From: Rhizophagus clarus | Taxonomy: Eukaryota > Glomeromycota > Glomeromycetes > Glomerales > Glomeraceae | DNA: 64,000 nt | Reading direction: 5' to 3' | NCBI GenBank assembly: GCA_015698045.1 | Contig: BLAL01000182.1 | Coordinates: forward strand, 930,001-994,000 | Shown: positions 38,609-50,656 of the stretch, piece after piece | How positions within the stretch are numbered: position 1 is the first letter of the stretch | Layout: each line of letters opens with the position of its first letter | Made by a program: the position numbers and the translations under genes | The notes under the pieces: generated by a model | Databases searched by the model: none | The model's input: the letters and a program-made list of their open reading frames with translations, nothing else | Told to the model about the DNA's origin: nothing

Positions 38609-39485
38609 TTATTTATCAATTAATTTTTGTTGAATATATTCTACGATTGTTGCAACTTCTGCCATTGCACCAACACCGATATCTCCACATGCTAATTTTT
38701 TACTAATGGGAGAAATAATTTCATATTTTAATTGATTTGTCAAAACGTCAAGATGTTTTTCGGTAAATGGATGTTCCCACATATACGTGTTCATTGCTGG
38801 ACAAACTATAACGGGTCGTTTCGTGTCCCATGCTCTGAGTATACATGTCTACCAAGTATAAACTAAGTTAGAAAAAAGAAACTGTAAAAAAGAGATCATG
38901 TCACTTTTTATTACTTAACTATTAAGTTGTCACATAATCCATTTGCAGTTTTTGCTAATGTATTTGCGTCAAGCGGCGCAATTACAAACATATCTGCCCA
39001 ATTCCTATACTTTAGGTAAAATATCGCTTGACTTAAGATATTAATAAATAAGAAATATATAAAGTTGATAATTGCAATTACCTCAATGTGTAATACAGGA
39101 TCTGATACTTTATTCCATGCCTAAGTACGCACCAAAAAATTTACATTATTTAAAATTTTTTAAAAACATAAATTAGATATTGGATAATAATAACCTTCCA
39201 TTCATCAGCGTCAGTAATAACTTGTACACCAAAATCCTTTGTTAAAGATTCTCTATCAAAAAAATGTAATGCTTTATCTGTTGATACTACTTTTATTTCA
39301 ACATTTTGATTCTAAAACATTATTTGTATTATAATTAAAAGAGTTTAGATTCTTTTTGTTACATACATAAGAAAAGAGTAAAAAAACTAGGGAGAAACCT
39401 GTAATAAAGATTGCACAAGCATAGGTATTTTTATACTTGCTACACTACCAGTTGCTCCAATCAATATTTTAGTTTTATGCGACAT
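38609..39485 (-). CDS. phosphopantothenoylcysteine decarboxylase (190 aa, 5 exons)
   Basis: Exons: 39485-39399, 39311-39195, 39120-39082, 39009-38920, 38848-38609. This flavoprotein decarboxylates 4'-phosphopantothenoylcysteine in CoA synthesis. The FMN-binding start KILIGATGSVAS is followed by LHIEYRNWADMFVIAPLDAN with the catalytic His79, PAMNTYMWEHP with Asn131, and KKLACGD with Cys165. All three catalytic residues are in one chain, so it should work as a homotrimer like the animal and plant enzymes, unlike the split yeast Cab3/Hal3/Vhs3 arrangement. There is no Hal3-type acidic tail. Its stop codon faces that of MCC alpha across only 36 bp, and its start is 135 bp from that of the NDP kinase. 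Confidence 0.95.
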
Positions 39486-39620
39486 AATGTAAAATATACA
39501 AAAGCGAAAATTTCGGTATAAGATCTTGATGTGTGTTACACAATCAAACTATAAAATGTTACACGCCCAACAAAAGTATGAACCCCTAACCGTTTTTTTT
39601 TCTTTCCTCACCTCGTAAAG
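39486..39620. promoter_or_regulatory. 135-bp bidirectional promoter region, PPCDC / NDP kinase
   Basis: The start codons of two divergent housekeeping genes are only 135 bp apart. The interval must hold both 5' UTRs and promoters; it contains CTATAAAATG at 39550-39559 and a T-run with CTTTCCTCACC ahead of the NDP kinase start. Confidence 0.5.
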
Positions 39621-40529
39621 ATGGAACGTACTTATATTATGGTTAAGGTAAATAAAATAAAATATCCCATTTATTGAAGTTCCATTTATCGAGAAAAAAA
39701 CTTGTTTAATCAAAAAAAAAAAAAAAAATGTATCTTATAGCCCGATGGTGTTGAACGTGGGTTAGTTGGTGAGATTGTTAAACGTTTCGAACAAAAAGGA
39801 TATCAACTTTTGGCTATTCAACTTTTTAAGGTGAGTATTTCTTCTATTTTCTTTCTATGATTAACGTGATTTACTAATCAATCATGATCATCTTTCGATA
39901 GCCAACGAGAGAGCACTTGCATGAACATTATCAAGATTTGAAAGAAAAACCATTTTTTCCGCCTCTCATCGAATGTAATATATTTACCATTTAATTAACA
40001 AACAAAAAGCTGATTCTCTCTTTAAATTGAACGTATTATATTTATTTTTACTTTTTTGATTCCAACAGATATGTTATCAGGACCCGTAGTTGGTATGGTT
40101 TGGGAGGGAAAAGAAATAGTTAAAACTGGCCGTCGTATGTTAGGTGAAACTAATCCATTGAGTTCTCTTCCTGGTACTATTCGTGGTGACTTCTGTGTTG
40201 AAAGTAAGTAATCGTCATTATATTTGCTCCGAATTTAAATCTAGTTTCCTAATTCGGATTTAATTCTCTAACTCATTTTTCTAACTCATTTTTCTAACTT
40301 AAAGCCGGACGTAACCTTTGTCATGGGTTGGTATTAAAAGAATTTTCTTTTTTTTTTAAAAAAAAAAAAAAAAAGTAATTAAATTTTTTTTAATCCTTTT
40401 TGATCTTTATATCTTTTCAATCACAGATCTGACAGTGTTGAAAGTGCTGAAAGAGAAATAGCATTATGGTTCCCTTCAGGTGTCATACAGTGGGAACGTA
40501 CTAAAGTTCAAAAATTAATTTATGAATAA
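39621..40529 (+). CDS. YNK1: nucleoside diphosphate kinase (149 aa, 6 exons)
   Basis: Exons: 39621-39647, 39741-39830, 39902-39974, 40069-40203, 40305-40326, 40427-40529. It transfers the gamma phosphate of ATP to other NDPs through a phospho-histidine. Family motifs are consecutive: [41 protein letters not shown] and GRNLCHGSDS, in which His115 is the active site, then EIALWFP. Length matches the usual 150 residues and there is no targeting sequence, so a cytosolic housekeeping enzyme is expected. Exon 5 is only 22 nt. Confidence 0.97.
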
Positions 40530-40909
40530 ACAATATTTTGTGCACATATTCTCTGATAGTAATAATCAGAGAAAAATGTAAAGTTTCTTGAATAAAAACA
40601 ATAAATTTATTAATCCAGTTGATGAGTAATTTTTTTTTAATACTTATACTGAAAAGAATGCCATAAATACACATTATATAAATATACATTATATAAACAA
40701 ATCAAAAAAAAAATTATTATTTTTTGTAAAAATAACGATAAATAAGCTAAAGCTAAATAACAATAAAAAAAACCAAAATCCAATCTCATGCACGCATTAT
40801 GTATTAAAATAATAATCCAGTAGAAATAAAAATAAAATTCAAAAGTAAATTGCATAAATAGGAAACCAATTTAATATTATTACAATAAAATAAACTTGCT
40901 GCTTTTGTT
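40530..40909. other. convergent 3' intergenic region, NDP kinase / HSV2
   Basis: 380 bp between the two stop codons. It is AT-rich, with no open frame of note and a direct repeat of ATAAATATACATTATATAAA-like sequence near 40,665-40,697. It should hold both 3' UTRs. Confidence 0.6.
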
Positions 40910-42919
40910 CTATTCATCCAGGTCTTTTAAAAATTTTGTATAATGTTCTCGCACACATTCTCCACCTTTGCGAGGGTCAAAGAGAAATTTATAACAACTT
41001 CCATCCGCACATATAACTAAATGATACGCAATATTTTGTTAGCATTTAATGGTACAGTGATTTAACAAAAATAAATGCTAATTACTAACCGATAATGGTG
41101 TTAACCTCTTGACCAAATCCACAAATACATCGACAGTCTGCTATAACTTTAAAGTGCGCAAAAGACCATTCTGATGAAAAATATTTAGGAAGTAAATCTT
41201 TCATAAACGAAAAACTATCGCAAAAAAAATATCAATATTAAACAATTTAGTTTCAGTTAAAAAATCAAATGAAATTCTTTTCCTTGTATTCTTACCTTGA
41301 CTGACGATTTCCGATCGGTGATGGGGATAACATTGGATTACTATAAAAGAAATAGTTAAAATATAAGAGAAAAGAAAAGAAAAGGAAATATGTCAAAATA
41401 ATATATTATTATTCTACTCACTTGACTACTTTTTCTGTATAATAGGATTCAATATTAGGCGAATTACTTGTGCCATTCCCAAAGATAGCATCTAAATTAA
41501 AGATGTGTACCGTGCCCTTGTCCGAAGACACACAAAGACGCGTAGAATCTTGGTTAAACGCGATACTAAAAAATTTAAATATGTCAGAAAAGAAATTAGA
41601 TAATTAATAAAAAACTTTTGCTTCTTGTTATGCAAACCTATATATTTCCGCACGATCTACACCTCTACGTAATTCATTTAATAATTTGCCAGATGAAGTA
41701 TCAAAAACCCTTATAAGTGTGCCCTAAATGAACATTATATAAATTAATTAGACAGTTTGCAAAAATCGCTCGTATTATTTCGAAAAAAAATAGTCAAACC
41801 TTTTCGCTGGCGCTAGCGCATTTACTTCCATCCGAGTTCACCGATAAACAACTTAATTTTCCGGAATGTGCAGGAATAATACTGACATTTGTCGTCATCA
41901 CCGTTGTGCTCCCACTTGAGTTTATTGAGTTAGAATTTTTTATTTTTCCAGTGTTAGTCACACTTGGTCGCCTATCCATAATTGGAATCTGGTGATCATT
42001 ATGACTTGACGATGAAAAAGAATGTCTATGATGTGGAAATGAGGAAGTTGTCGATGATGAGTGTGTAGGAAGGGTGTTGCTATTATTACTTGTAACAGCT
42101 GTGGTTGCATGGAAGGTATTAAGGTCTACGATTTGAATATGACCTTTCTGCCGACCAGGAAATGCTAGTATGGCCTGATTTTGTGACGAGGAAAGAGCGA
42201 CCAGACCTATAGCATATAATGAAAAAGACGATAAATTTCTGGAATAAATACAATGAAATGCATAGATTTATATTTACCTTTATCATTATCGATCGTCTCA
42301 AAAGTATGGAGTTTTTGAGGATTAGCACTAAAAACATAAACAAAAACTTTGTTGGAAAGAACAACAACGATCCTACGCGAAATAGTTGTCATATAGGAAT
42401 AAGAAACAATATTACGATTTCACGATTGATCGAACTAAGTAGTTTAATTTTTACACTAACCTATCCCTCCTCAATTTGACATTCTTCACTTCACTTCGAA
42501 ACTCCAACTCAACAATTCCTTTACTTTTCAAATCATCCCATATGATCACTTTATTTGGCGGATATTTTGGATTTTTCCCTCCGCCTACGAGCGCGAGATA
42601 GTTACAGCGAAATAACATTTCGACAATCGATATTCCGCCGTCTTCGAAATCTATTAAACGCAAAAAAAAAACAAAATAATTATATAATAAAAACATAAAC
42701 AGGGTCTATAAGAATTTTATAGAGTTCGAAATGGTTATTATTTGTAAAGTTCAAGTTCTTACCTTTTCGCATTTTTTCTTTTAAGGGATCACAATTATAT
42801 ATTCTGAAGCCACTATCCAGCCCTGCTGCAAAACAACCAAAGTTTTGGTTAAAACCAGCATAAAGTAAACCAGGAGCGTCGGCAGCGGAAGAGGAAGAGG
42901 AAGGTTTAGACAAATTCAT
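40910..42919 (-). CDS. HSV2: PROPPIN autophagy protein, HSV2/WIPI3-4 type (451 aa, 9 exons)
   Basis: Exons: 42919-42763, 42650-42461, 42372-42278, 42206-41800, 41723-41638, 41565-41422, 41340-41296, 41214-41090, 41016-40910. It is a seven-bladed beta-propeller that binds PtdIns3P and PtdIns(3,5)P2 on autophagic and endosomal membranes. The diagnostic phosphoinositide motif is LRRG (301-304), followed by VDRAEIYSIAFNQD. Other family landmarks are [20 protein letters not shown] near the start, KVIIWDD in blade two, [10 protein letters not shown], and [19 protein letters not shown] late in the propeller. A Ser/His-rich insertion of about 75 residues (around 200-275) interrupts the propeller before the LRRG blade. 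LRRG rather than FRRG and overall similarity point to the Hsv2/WDR45B branch rather than Atg18. Confidence 0.92.
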
Positions 42920-43288
42920 TTTCTTTCGAAAGTAAAAAATTTAAACTAACGAAAATAACGGTACACGAGTTTTCGTGTGGAGTAAGGATTACGTATTTTA
43001 GTTTGAAAGAATTTATAAATTTTCAGTTGCGCAATCATTCAATCATTGTACAGCCATCATTTCCGATTGGTTTTCCGATCATCCGCAGCTCTTATAAATG
43101 ATAAATTATTTGCATTTGTAATTTGTAAATGAATGCTGTGCATTACTCCAAGATTTACCCAATTTTTTAATTTTGATTTTTACGTAAAGTATAAAATTCT
43201 AAAAAAGGAAATAAATAATTAGAATTACTCTGATTACCGGGATTCACGGATTCACTCTGATAAAGGAATTTTTCACACAGTACCTAAA
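42920..43288. promoter_or_regulatory. bidirectional promoter region, HSV2 / acidic TPR-like gene
   Basis: 369 bp separate divergent start codons. Composition is less AT-rich than neighbouring convergent spacers. I see no motif that I can name with confidence. Confidence 0.4.
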
Positions 43289-45039
43289 ATGTCAAAGAAT
43301 AAACGCAGCTACAAAAAACTTGAAGCCTATTCCTCACTACCAAGTCAAAATTCGAAAAAAATAAGGTCTACGCCTTCGATTCATGCACCAACTTGCGACG
43401 ATTCCACTTGCACAGGCTGCGATGTAAGTGAAATAGAAATTGTTTTCACTACCGAAGACGGCCAAGGAGAAATTGAACTTTCCCCAGATAAACTTCTTCA
43501 GTTGGCTTTAGAAGAGTCCTCTAAAGAGTCGCCACAAGAACACGGAAATGGTGTCGCTAAACGATTATTTGACATGGCACTTGAGAAGTTTGATAACCTG
43601 TTAGAAAAAGAGGAAAAAGAAATGGAGACAAAGGAAGAGACTGTAAAAGGCAAAGAAATAGAAACGCGTCCGAAAGTTGTTACTAAGCAAACAAGATATC
43701 AATATGCAACTTGTTGTGTTGCTTTTGGCATTTATTTGCCATCTATCGAGCAGATACGTAAGGGGATAGAAATATTTAAGCAGATAATCGTTGAAGATGA
43801 TTGCTATTATGATGCTTGGATAGGACTAGGGAGAGCGCGAATTTCCTTGGTTTATATTTAAGAATTCATCTTAATTTATATTATTATCTCATTAAATTTT
43901 TTAGCTTTTATCAATGTGATTTTTTTTTTATTTTAGGCGAAAGTTGAAAGAGAGACGACTCAACAGAGCGATTCATCTGAGGAGGAGGAGGAAGAGAAGG
44001 AGGAGCAAGAATCATCCATAAGAACAGAGCAGAATTCTTATAATTTAGCAATAGATGCACTTGACAAGGTAAAATATTAAAATTCTGAGTTTGTTTTTTA
44101 AAGCTAAAAAACATTTTATTAATAACATGATAGGGTCTTTCTATCCTTAGATCTAAAGACGAGGATAAATACATGAGCGAATCAATCCTTGTAGCTAAAG
44201 ATCTTAAAGAATATGCGTTGTCAATTAATCATTCAAAGTTTACCAGTTAATCGACCTTTTAATTTATTATGATGTTAATTAATGGATTTCATTAAACCTG
44301 GTATAAATTATTTTGTTCTTGTAGATTACACGCAAAAAATATTGAATCAGGCAATAAATTATTTTCAGAATTGTTATGAATTGGATAGTAAAAAAAAATT
44401 AGATCAAAATAATTTTGCACAAGGTATTTGGGGAGGTTGTTTATATTATCTTGCCAAATTAAAAACAAACCAAGATGGTAATGACTACGAAAGAGAATCT
44501 AAGGTACGGAATAAAATAATGATATTCATAAGTGTTTTAATTCAAATATCAATTTAAAATAATTTATTTTATGAAAAAAAAAAAAATTAATTTTTAGTTG
44601 CTTCTCAATAGTGCGATAGAAAAGTTGTCGAAAGCCTATAACGACTCTCTTGAGAAGGATAGATTTACTGAAATTGTTAATATTTATAATATTTAATATC
44701 TTTTATTTTGCGCTTGAGACTCTACAAATACTGAAAAATTTTTTATTAGCTTGGACAAGCATATATATTGAAGACTACTATCGAAAGCGACGAAGAACAA
44801 ATCATGGAAGCATATGATAAGGGTCTTGAATGTTTGAAAGAAGCATATGAGTTTTTTCCGGGTATCTTCTTTGTTGAATAAGTCGTTTAACAAATTATTT
44901 AAAGATTTCCTCTTAACTTTTTTTTATCATTACAGATAATGAAAATTTGAGGGAACAATTAGTAACACTTGGTGCCTTTAATAGCAGCGACGAAAATGAA
45001 GATTTAGAGGAAGAGGAGGAGGAGGAGGAGGAGGATTAA
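43289..45039 (+). CDS. acidic helical-repeat protein, possibly Nro1/Ett1 family (425 aa, 7 exons)
   Basis: Exons: 43289-43849, 43937-44068, 44134-44245, 44325-44503, 44598-44675, 44750-44861, 44936-45039. A Lys-rich start (possible nuclear signal) is followed by a short Cys-containing stretch (CDDSTCTGCD), an acidic helical segment, and then TPR-like helices (IYLPSIEQIRKGIEIFKQII, YDAWIGLGRARISL, AINYFQNCYELD). Two Glu-rich tracts occur, one internal and one at the extreme C-terminus made of GAG/GAA codons. The layout (nuclear, acidic, TPR-like, about 400 residues) fits the fungal Nro1/Ett1 family, which controls Ofd1 prolyl hydroxylase and translation termination, but I cannot confirm this by motif. 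Treat the family call as tentative; the gene itself is well supported by splicing and frame. Confidence 0.85.
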
Positions 45040-45414
45040 ATAATTCTTACATGTCCAATGTATATCTAAATATGTTTAAATAATTTAGATGTTCTTTTTG
45101 ACAAATAAATGGCGAACAAAATATTTATATTGATAATGATCACTGTAATTTTTACGATTTAATAACTTTATTGATCCGAAATACATCAACTGAATGTTTA
45201 TAGGTATACCGCCCTATTCAAAAAAAAAAAAAAAAAAAACAAAAGAAAATTCAATGTTCCATTTTGGCATATTGTAAAATTTTCCATTTTCCATTAGATA
45301 TGCCTGATATAAATATAATGTTTTTTAGTTGTTTATACAGTTAAATTTGTATTATAATCAATAATAAATAAATAGTTGGAGAAAGACACAAAAGAAAAAG
45401 AAACCAATCCATTT
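45040..45414. other. convergent 3' intergenic region
   Basis: 375 bp between the stop codons of the acidic TPR-like gene and profilin. AT-rich, with a run of A residues near 45,220 and no supported gene. Confidence 0.6.
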
Positions 45415-46139
45415 TTACTAATAGTAATTAAATAATTTTTATTAGTATGATTATCATTTAAACGAAGTTTTGAATTTTCAAATTTATACTTACGTAATTC
45501 AAACCCCTCAAATAATCACCCAAACCTCCAACGACTTTGTTAGCTTCGCCAGGCATAGTACCTTCCTTATAAACGCCGATAATTACAGCTTGGGCTGTTT
45601 TTTCAGCAATAACTCCATCATTTCCCTATAAAAACCGATTCCAATTAGAAATCTTATCATCATCATCAAGAGAGAATCAAGGGAATGTCTTAATCACCTT
45701 TTTACCATGGATATTTTGGTCATCATGACTGAGGGCAAAATATTTAACACCGTTTGCGTATATTCCATTAGCTTGAATTTTTTCTGCATTACCAAAAGCA
45801 CCAACGAGAGTAGAAATTTCTTCGTTACTCAGCTATTGAAATTTTTCACATCAAAGAAAGTAGTATAAGTTAGTACATTTTATAAACTTATATTTTTAAA
45901 AAAAAAGACTGCAAAATTAAAATTGTTGTAGATAAACGTAAAAAAATTTTTATCATGGCTCACTTATTTTACTTCAAATAAATGTTTTTTCGCGTCAAAA
46001 TCAGATACTCTAAAGAACGAAAACTTACGCTGAAACCAGGTGAAGTAGCCCACAAAGAACCATTATGACCATAAATAGCAGCTTGAGCAATTTTGCCAGT
46101 TCCGAGAAGTTGGTTATCTACGTATCCTTGCCACGACAT
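45415..46139 (-). CDS. PFY1: profilin (126 aa, 4 exons, last exon is the stop codon)
   Basis: Exons: 46139-46029, 45832-45698, 45625-45494 and the stop codon at 45417-45415. Profilin binds actin monomers and polyproline and feeds formins and WASP. The start MSWQGYVDNQLLGTGKI is the family signature, and the C-terminus LGDYLRGLNY is the normal profilin end. Genomic sequence after that Tyr codon is a perfect GTAAGT donor; the only good acceptor downstream (ACTATTAG) is followed at once by TAA, giving 126 residues, the same as yeast profilin. Reading through without splicing would add an atypical tail. The partner WASP, with long polyproline tracts, is encoded 14 kb away. Confidence 0.95.
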
Positions 46140-47462
46140 TTTCGATTTCAAAGATGAGCAAACTTGTATCTAAAATAATTTTGTAGAAAGGGCAAGGAGT
46201 AAGATTATATAATGATTTTCTGTGCCCAACGTATTGTGCATTATACTACTTGTATAATAAGGTATAATACACTAAATATCTACTTCTGACTAGTGTATAA
46301 CAGTTTATCATGTGATTATTATAGTATTTATAAATCAATACAAATTATTTATATCTCGAGTGAACGGGTAACAGGCGACACCTTCGGGTGGCTTAATTAT
46401 AGTTTCTTTTTGTTTGTCATTTATTATAATGTATTTACTATATTTTTGTGGTTACCAGCAGCAAAAATAAATAAATAAATACAATTTTTTGCGTTTACCC
46501 AATGTCTTATATTTGATTGGTTAACATGTTAATATATAATTTGTTTTTATAATTTTTATAATTATTCAGATGAGGACCCCGGAAAACTTATATTTGATGC
46601 TACCGGCGTCCGGCGCATAGACTAGGTTCTAGGTAAATTTTATAGTGCCTTAAACTGTACTGATATTTTTCACCGCAGAATTCCATGAGACCAAAATCAT
46701 AGCGAAGTCGTAATAACATAATTATTAAGGTAAATGAATTAATAAAAAATGTCTTCACGATCAAAAATAATGGAGAATATTCATAAGAAAAAACAAACTT
46801 CAAACAATACTTAATTCTCTGTAATTGTTTTTTACACGTTCCGATTTAAATAGTAAAAAGGGGAAAAATAAGATTATAGATCATGTTAGACCATGAAAAA
46901 TAGCAGACAAATGACGTTACACCTTCTAAACAGAAACAACCATGGCAAACAAATCTTGATTCTTCTAGTAATATTGGTACGGATGATGATAATTCTGCCG
47001 AACCTCATACGTGTCTAAGGGAAAAAAAAAATTCGGTTATTGCAATGTATCAGATAATAGGTGGGACCATGCTTTTGTCGCAGGAACTATTGATATCTTA
47101 TATTTCAGTTTCACTATATGAAGATTCATTATTTTCAAAAGAATGTACGGCAGGAGGTAGACTTTATTCTTGATTAGAAATTTATTCTTTTTAACTTTTA
47201 TTTTTGATAACAAGAACACAAGTTATGATTAGAATTTTAAATAAACGCAATAAACGGTTTTTATATTAAAAAGGTCCCGACTAATAAAAAGGGTAAATTT
47301 TATAGGGTAATAAAAAATGACCCTGTTACTCATGCCGGGTAAAAAAAAAAAAGGTAAAATTTATATATTTGTACATCAACATCCAAAATTGTAGATCATG
47401 TGATTATACTTTCAGATCTTTATGTTAGAAAAACTCTTTCGAATATCATATTTGAAAACAAA
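46140..47462. other. 1.3-kb spacer between divergent profilin and Bud6
   Basis: It must hold both promoters. AGGACCCCGG at 46573-46582 matches the first ten bases of the transposon end at 13454, but I find no partner end here. An open stretch at 46909-47173 is listed separately. The rest shows no coding signal. Confidence 0.5.
46909..47173 (+). other. open, coding-like segment without a start codon
   Basis: A stop-free frame of about 88 codons starts after TAG at the segment's edge, with a possible AATAGCAG acceptor in front. It includes KQKQPWQTNLDSSSNIGTDD and then becomes hydrophobic before TGA at 47173. The first half looks like ordinary polar protein sequence; the second half does not. 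It may be an orphan exon or a gene relic. I do not recognise it. Confidence 0.25.
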
Positions 47463-50337
47463 ATGGCTTATCCTAATATGCCTCAAGTGCCTTTTCCTCA
47501 ACCAAATACTCGATTTAATCAAGCGTCAGCTAACCCGCCAATTACTACTTCTCCTCAACGAAGGCCATCTTCTTCACCAACACCAGGACGAGAAAAAGAA
47601 CTTTCACCACCTCCGACTCCCCAAAGAAGAAGCACTGGAAATTCTCCAGTAAGTTAAAAAAAATTTTTTCTTTAAATTAGGATAATAAGGTACTTTGCTA
47701 TTGAAATTTTCATAAAGTTAGCCACTACACATTCAAATAAACATTAAAAAATAATGTATCATTTTCTACGTGTTAATTGTCAAAGATCTGTCAATTAAAT
47801 TTTATCTTTGTATAGATGAATTCGATAGAGAGTATAGTGACTCAACTTTTAGTCACAACTAAATCGTTGCTAGAAGGTTTGACTAATTGGTCTAAGAGGC
47901 GTATGACCGGAAAAGAAGTTTCTGATATTTATATGAAACTTGGTGGCGAATTAAATACGGTTGTCAGTATATTTAGACAATCAGGTATTGATATGAGGTT
48001 AGAAAATTTTTTTTTTACAATTTTTAAGTTAGAAATTTGTATCTATGACATTAAAACATTAAAAAAAATCTCTTATTCTCTTTTATAGTGATTTAGCCGG
48101 CATTCCACAGGATTTAAGAACTTGTCTAGAAAAAGCTTTAGGTGAAGAAGCTTCTCCATCTGTTTTAGAAGCTAATCTTCCTAAAATAAGGGATATTATA
48201 GTAAATTTATTACAAGGACTAAAAGCAAAACAAGCTGCTTATCGTCAATTACATGGCGGCTATGATCAACCACCACAGATTTCTATGCCTGTACCAAATA
48301 TGTCGAGATCCGCTTCAGCCAGGTCAAATTCAACAAATCCAAAATTATTAAATCAACAAAATTTAACGCCACCATCCAATGTTAGAAGGAATGTTAGCTC
48401 ACCTTCGCGTATTAATGCGAGTGGTAGTCAATCGTCAGATCCTATGGATGCATTGAAACATAGTGACAATCTTGAACGACGTGCCTCTAAAAGATTTTCC
48501 GCTTTTACAATGCAAAGAGGAGGAGGTCATACAAGAACAAGGTCAAATTTACGTAATCAAGAAAATTTAAACCCACCGTCACCTGAACCAATAACTCCTG
48601 AACCAACTAAAGATTATGATCACGAGGAGCCAGAAGATGAGAATAATTCTGTTAATCCACAACCAGAGTCACCATTGCCTGAAATACAAGAAGAAAAGAT
48701 GTCTACAGAAGAAGAGAATATCAATGTAGAGGTTCCGTCAGCCAATATTGAAGGTATTAACTTGACCAATGCTTATGTTTATTCTTAGTGGAAATACTTA
48801 TTTGATTCAATAATATCGTTAATCTAGAATCACAACAGAGGAGTCTTACATTATTTTTACAACTGAGTAAAGATGTCAAGAAGATTGAATATGACGGAGA
48901 TATAAGTATTCCAGCTTTAAGAATGTTGTTTATTGAGAAATTTCAATATAATCCTGGGATGGACGATTTCCCTAATATATATATAAAGGATCCATTCGCC
49001 GGAGTTCTTTATGAACTAGAAGATCTTTCGGAAGTTAGAAATAATTCGGTTTTGGCTTTGAATATTGAAGGTATGAAGTTGAATTATTAATTTTTTTTTT
49101 CCTTGCCGAAATGGAAAAGAGATGTTTATTAATCATGATTATTATAATTCAAATAGCTCTTGATCAAGTTAAGAAACATTTCGACCAAAGTATCACTAAT
49201 TTAACGAAGGAAATTCGTGAAATTAAAAAATCATTTTCAGAAAATGCAGAATTTTTGCGTCGTGGAAGTTCTACAACACCTACTACTCCCACACCTCCAA
49301 AACATAGCGAAAGTCATTTCAGAGATTTGGCAAGAATAGTTCTTACTAATGTGAAAAGTAAAAAAGAAAAGGATGAAAAAGATGAAAAAGATGAAAAGGA
49401 TGGAAAGGATGGAAAAGTTGGACAAGAAAAGAAAGATTCTCTTATTATGAAATTTGCTAGTGATCTTAGGGGACAATTCGATGAAGTTCAAAATCTTCGA
49501 AGGGACTTGGGGGTAATGCGACAATTCTACAATGAATTTCAATCAGACACAAAAAAAATACTTGAAGATTTGATGACACAAACGACTACGGTCAAAAATG
49601 TTTCATTACCAAAAATTGGATCAGCAAGAACATTTATTGAAGCCGGTAAAACTAAATTGGACACACGTACAAAGAATTTAGTTACTAAAGTAGATGAATT
49701 ACAGGATATTATTGATGAGCTCAAAGCTGATGTTACGGCAAGAAGAAGTAAACCACGAGAGACTACAGTTCAGCATGTCAAGAAAGAATCAGCCACTGTT
49801 GCTGAAGAACTTGCGTCTTTACATGAATATGTGAAAACTGCTAAACCAATGTGGAAGAAAACGTGGGAGGAAGAATTACAAATGATTGTTGAAGAACAAA
49901 AATTTTTGAATCATCAAGAAGAACTTATAGAAGATTTGGATGATGATAATAATAAATTAAGGGAAGTGTTTGAACAAATCATGAAAGTTGTACAATTACA
50001 ATCTAATTCCAAACCAAAAGAGTTTATTGTTAAACAAAAAGAGGAAGGGTTTGAAGGGTTAAAAACTGTACTTCAAGAAGTTCGTGGAATTTCGCCTGAT
50101 CATGAAAGAAGGATAAAGGCTTTAGAAATGGCAGAGAAACAGAGAGAACGTGATTTAGCAAGTCGTATTGATGAATTTGAATTAGAGTTGACAAATTTTG
50201 TTGCTCAAAATAAATTAAAAAAGACTGGTGGAGCTGAAGAAGCAGAAAGGTTAAGACAAAAGAAAGATGAAGAAACTTTGAAACAATTATTCAAAGCAAC
50301 AGAAAATACTATTACTGAAGAAAATAATACTTCATGA
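47463..50337 (+). CDS. BUD6: Bud6/Aip3 polarisome protein (818 aa, 5 exons)
   Basis: Exons: 47463-47648, 47816-47997, 48089-48753, 48828-49070, 49157-50337. Bud6 binds actin and formins and promotes formin nucleation at sites of polar growth. The N-terminal domain includes SIESIVTQLLVTTKSLLEGL and the WSKRRMTGKEVSDIYMKLG segment typical of the family. A low-complexity Ser/Asn/Pro linker follows (about 165-345). The C-terminal half begins with LTLFLQLSKDVKKIEYDGDI and continues as a long coiled coil with a Lys/Asp/Glu run near 530-545 (DEKDEKDEKD), then the core and flank segments needed for formin and actin binding. Length and layout match yeast Bud6 (788 aa). Along with profilin and WASP it makes three actin regulators within about 20 kb. 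Confidence 0.93.
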
Positions 50338-50656
50338 TATAAATTAATTTATTTATATAATTGAAATATTTGGAAGAAAGTTATATTTTTATTAAAATAC
50401 GTAATCTTATATATTGTAATTGTTATATATTTATATATATATATATATATAGATATAAATACGAATTAAATGAATCATTTTATAGCTTAACTTATAATTT
50501 GATGAGCTTAGCTGATCTTATTCTATAAATTACATTACCATTAACCTTAAAAAGCATATAATATACATATTGAGCATAAGAATATATTTAGCTTAATTAA
50601 ATTTTCTTAAAATCCCCTAAATTAAAAAAAAAAAAATCGTCTGTATCTTATAATAC
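50338..50656. other. convergent 3' intergenic region, Bud6 / HMG gene
   Basis: 319 bp between stop codons, AT-rich, with a (TA)n run near 50,430-50,452 and a poly(A) run near 50,625. No gene is seen. Confidence 0.6.

Noticed and set aside
46573..46582. AGGACCCCGG, identical to the first bases of the transposon end at 13454.
   Set aside because: Only ten to twelve bases match and no inverted partner or duplication is found nearby, so I do not call a second element.
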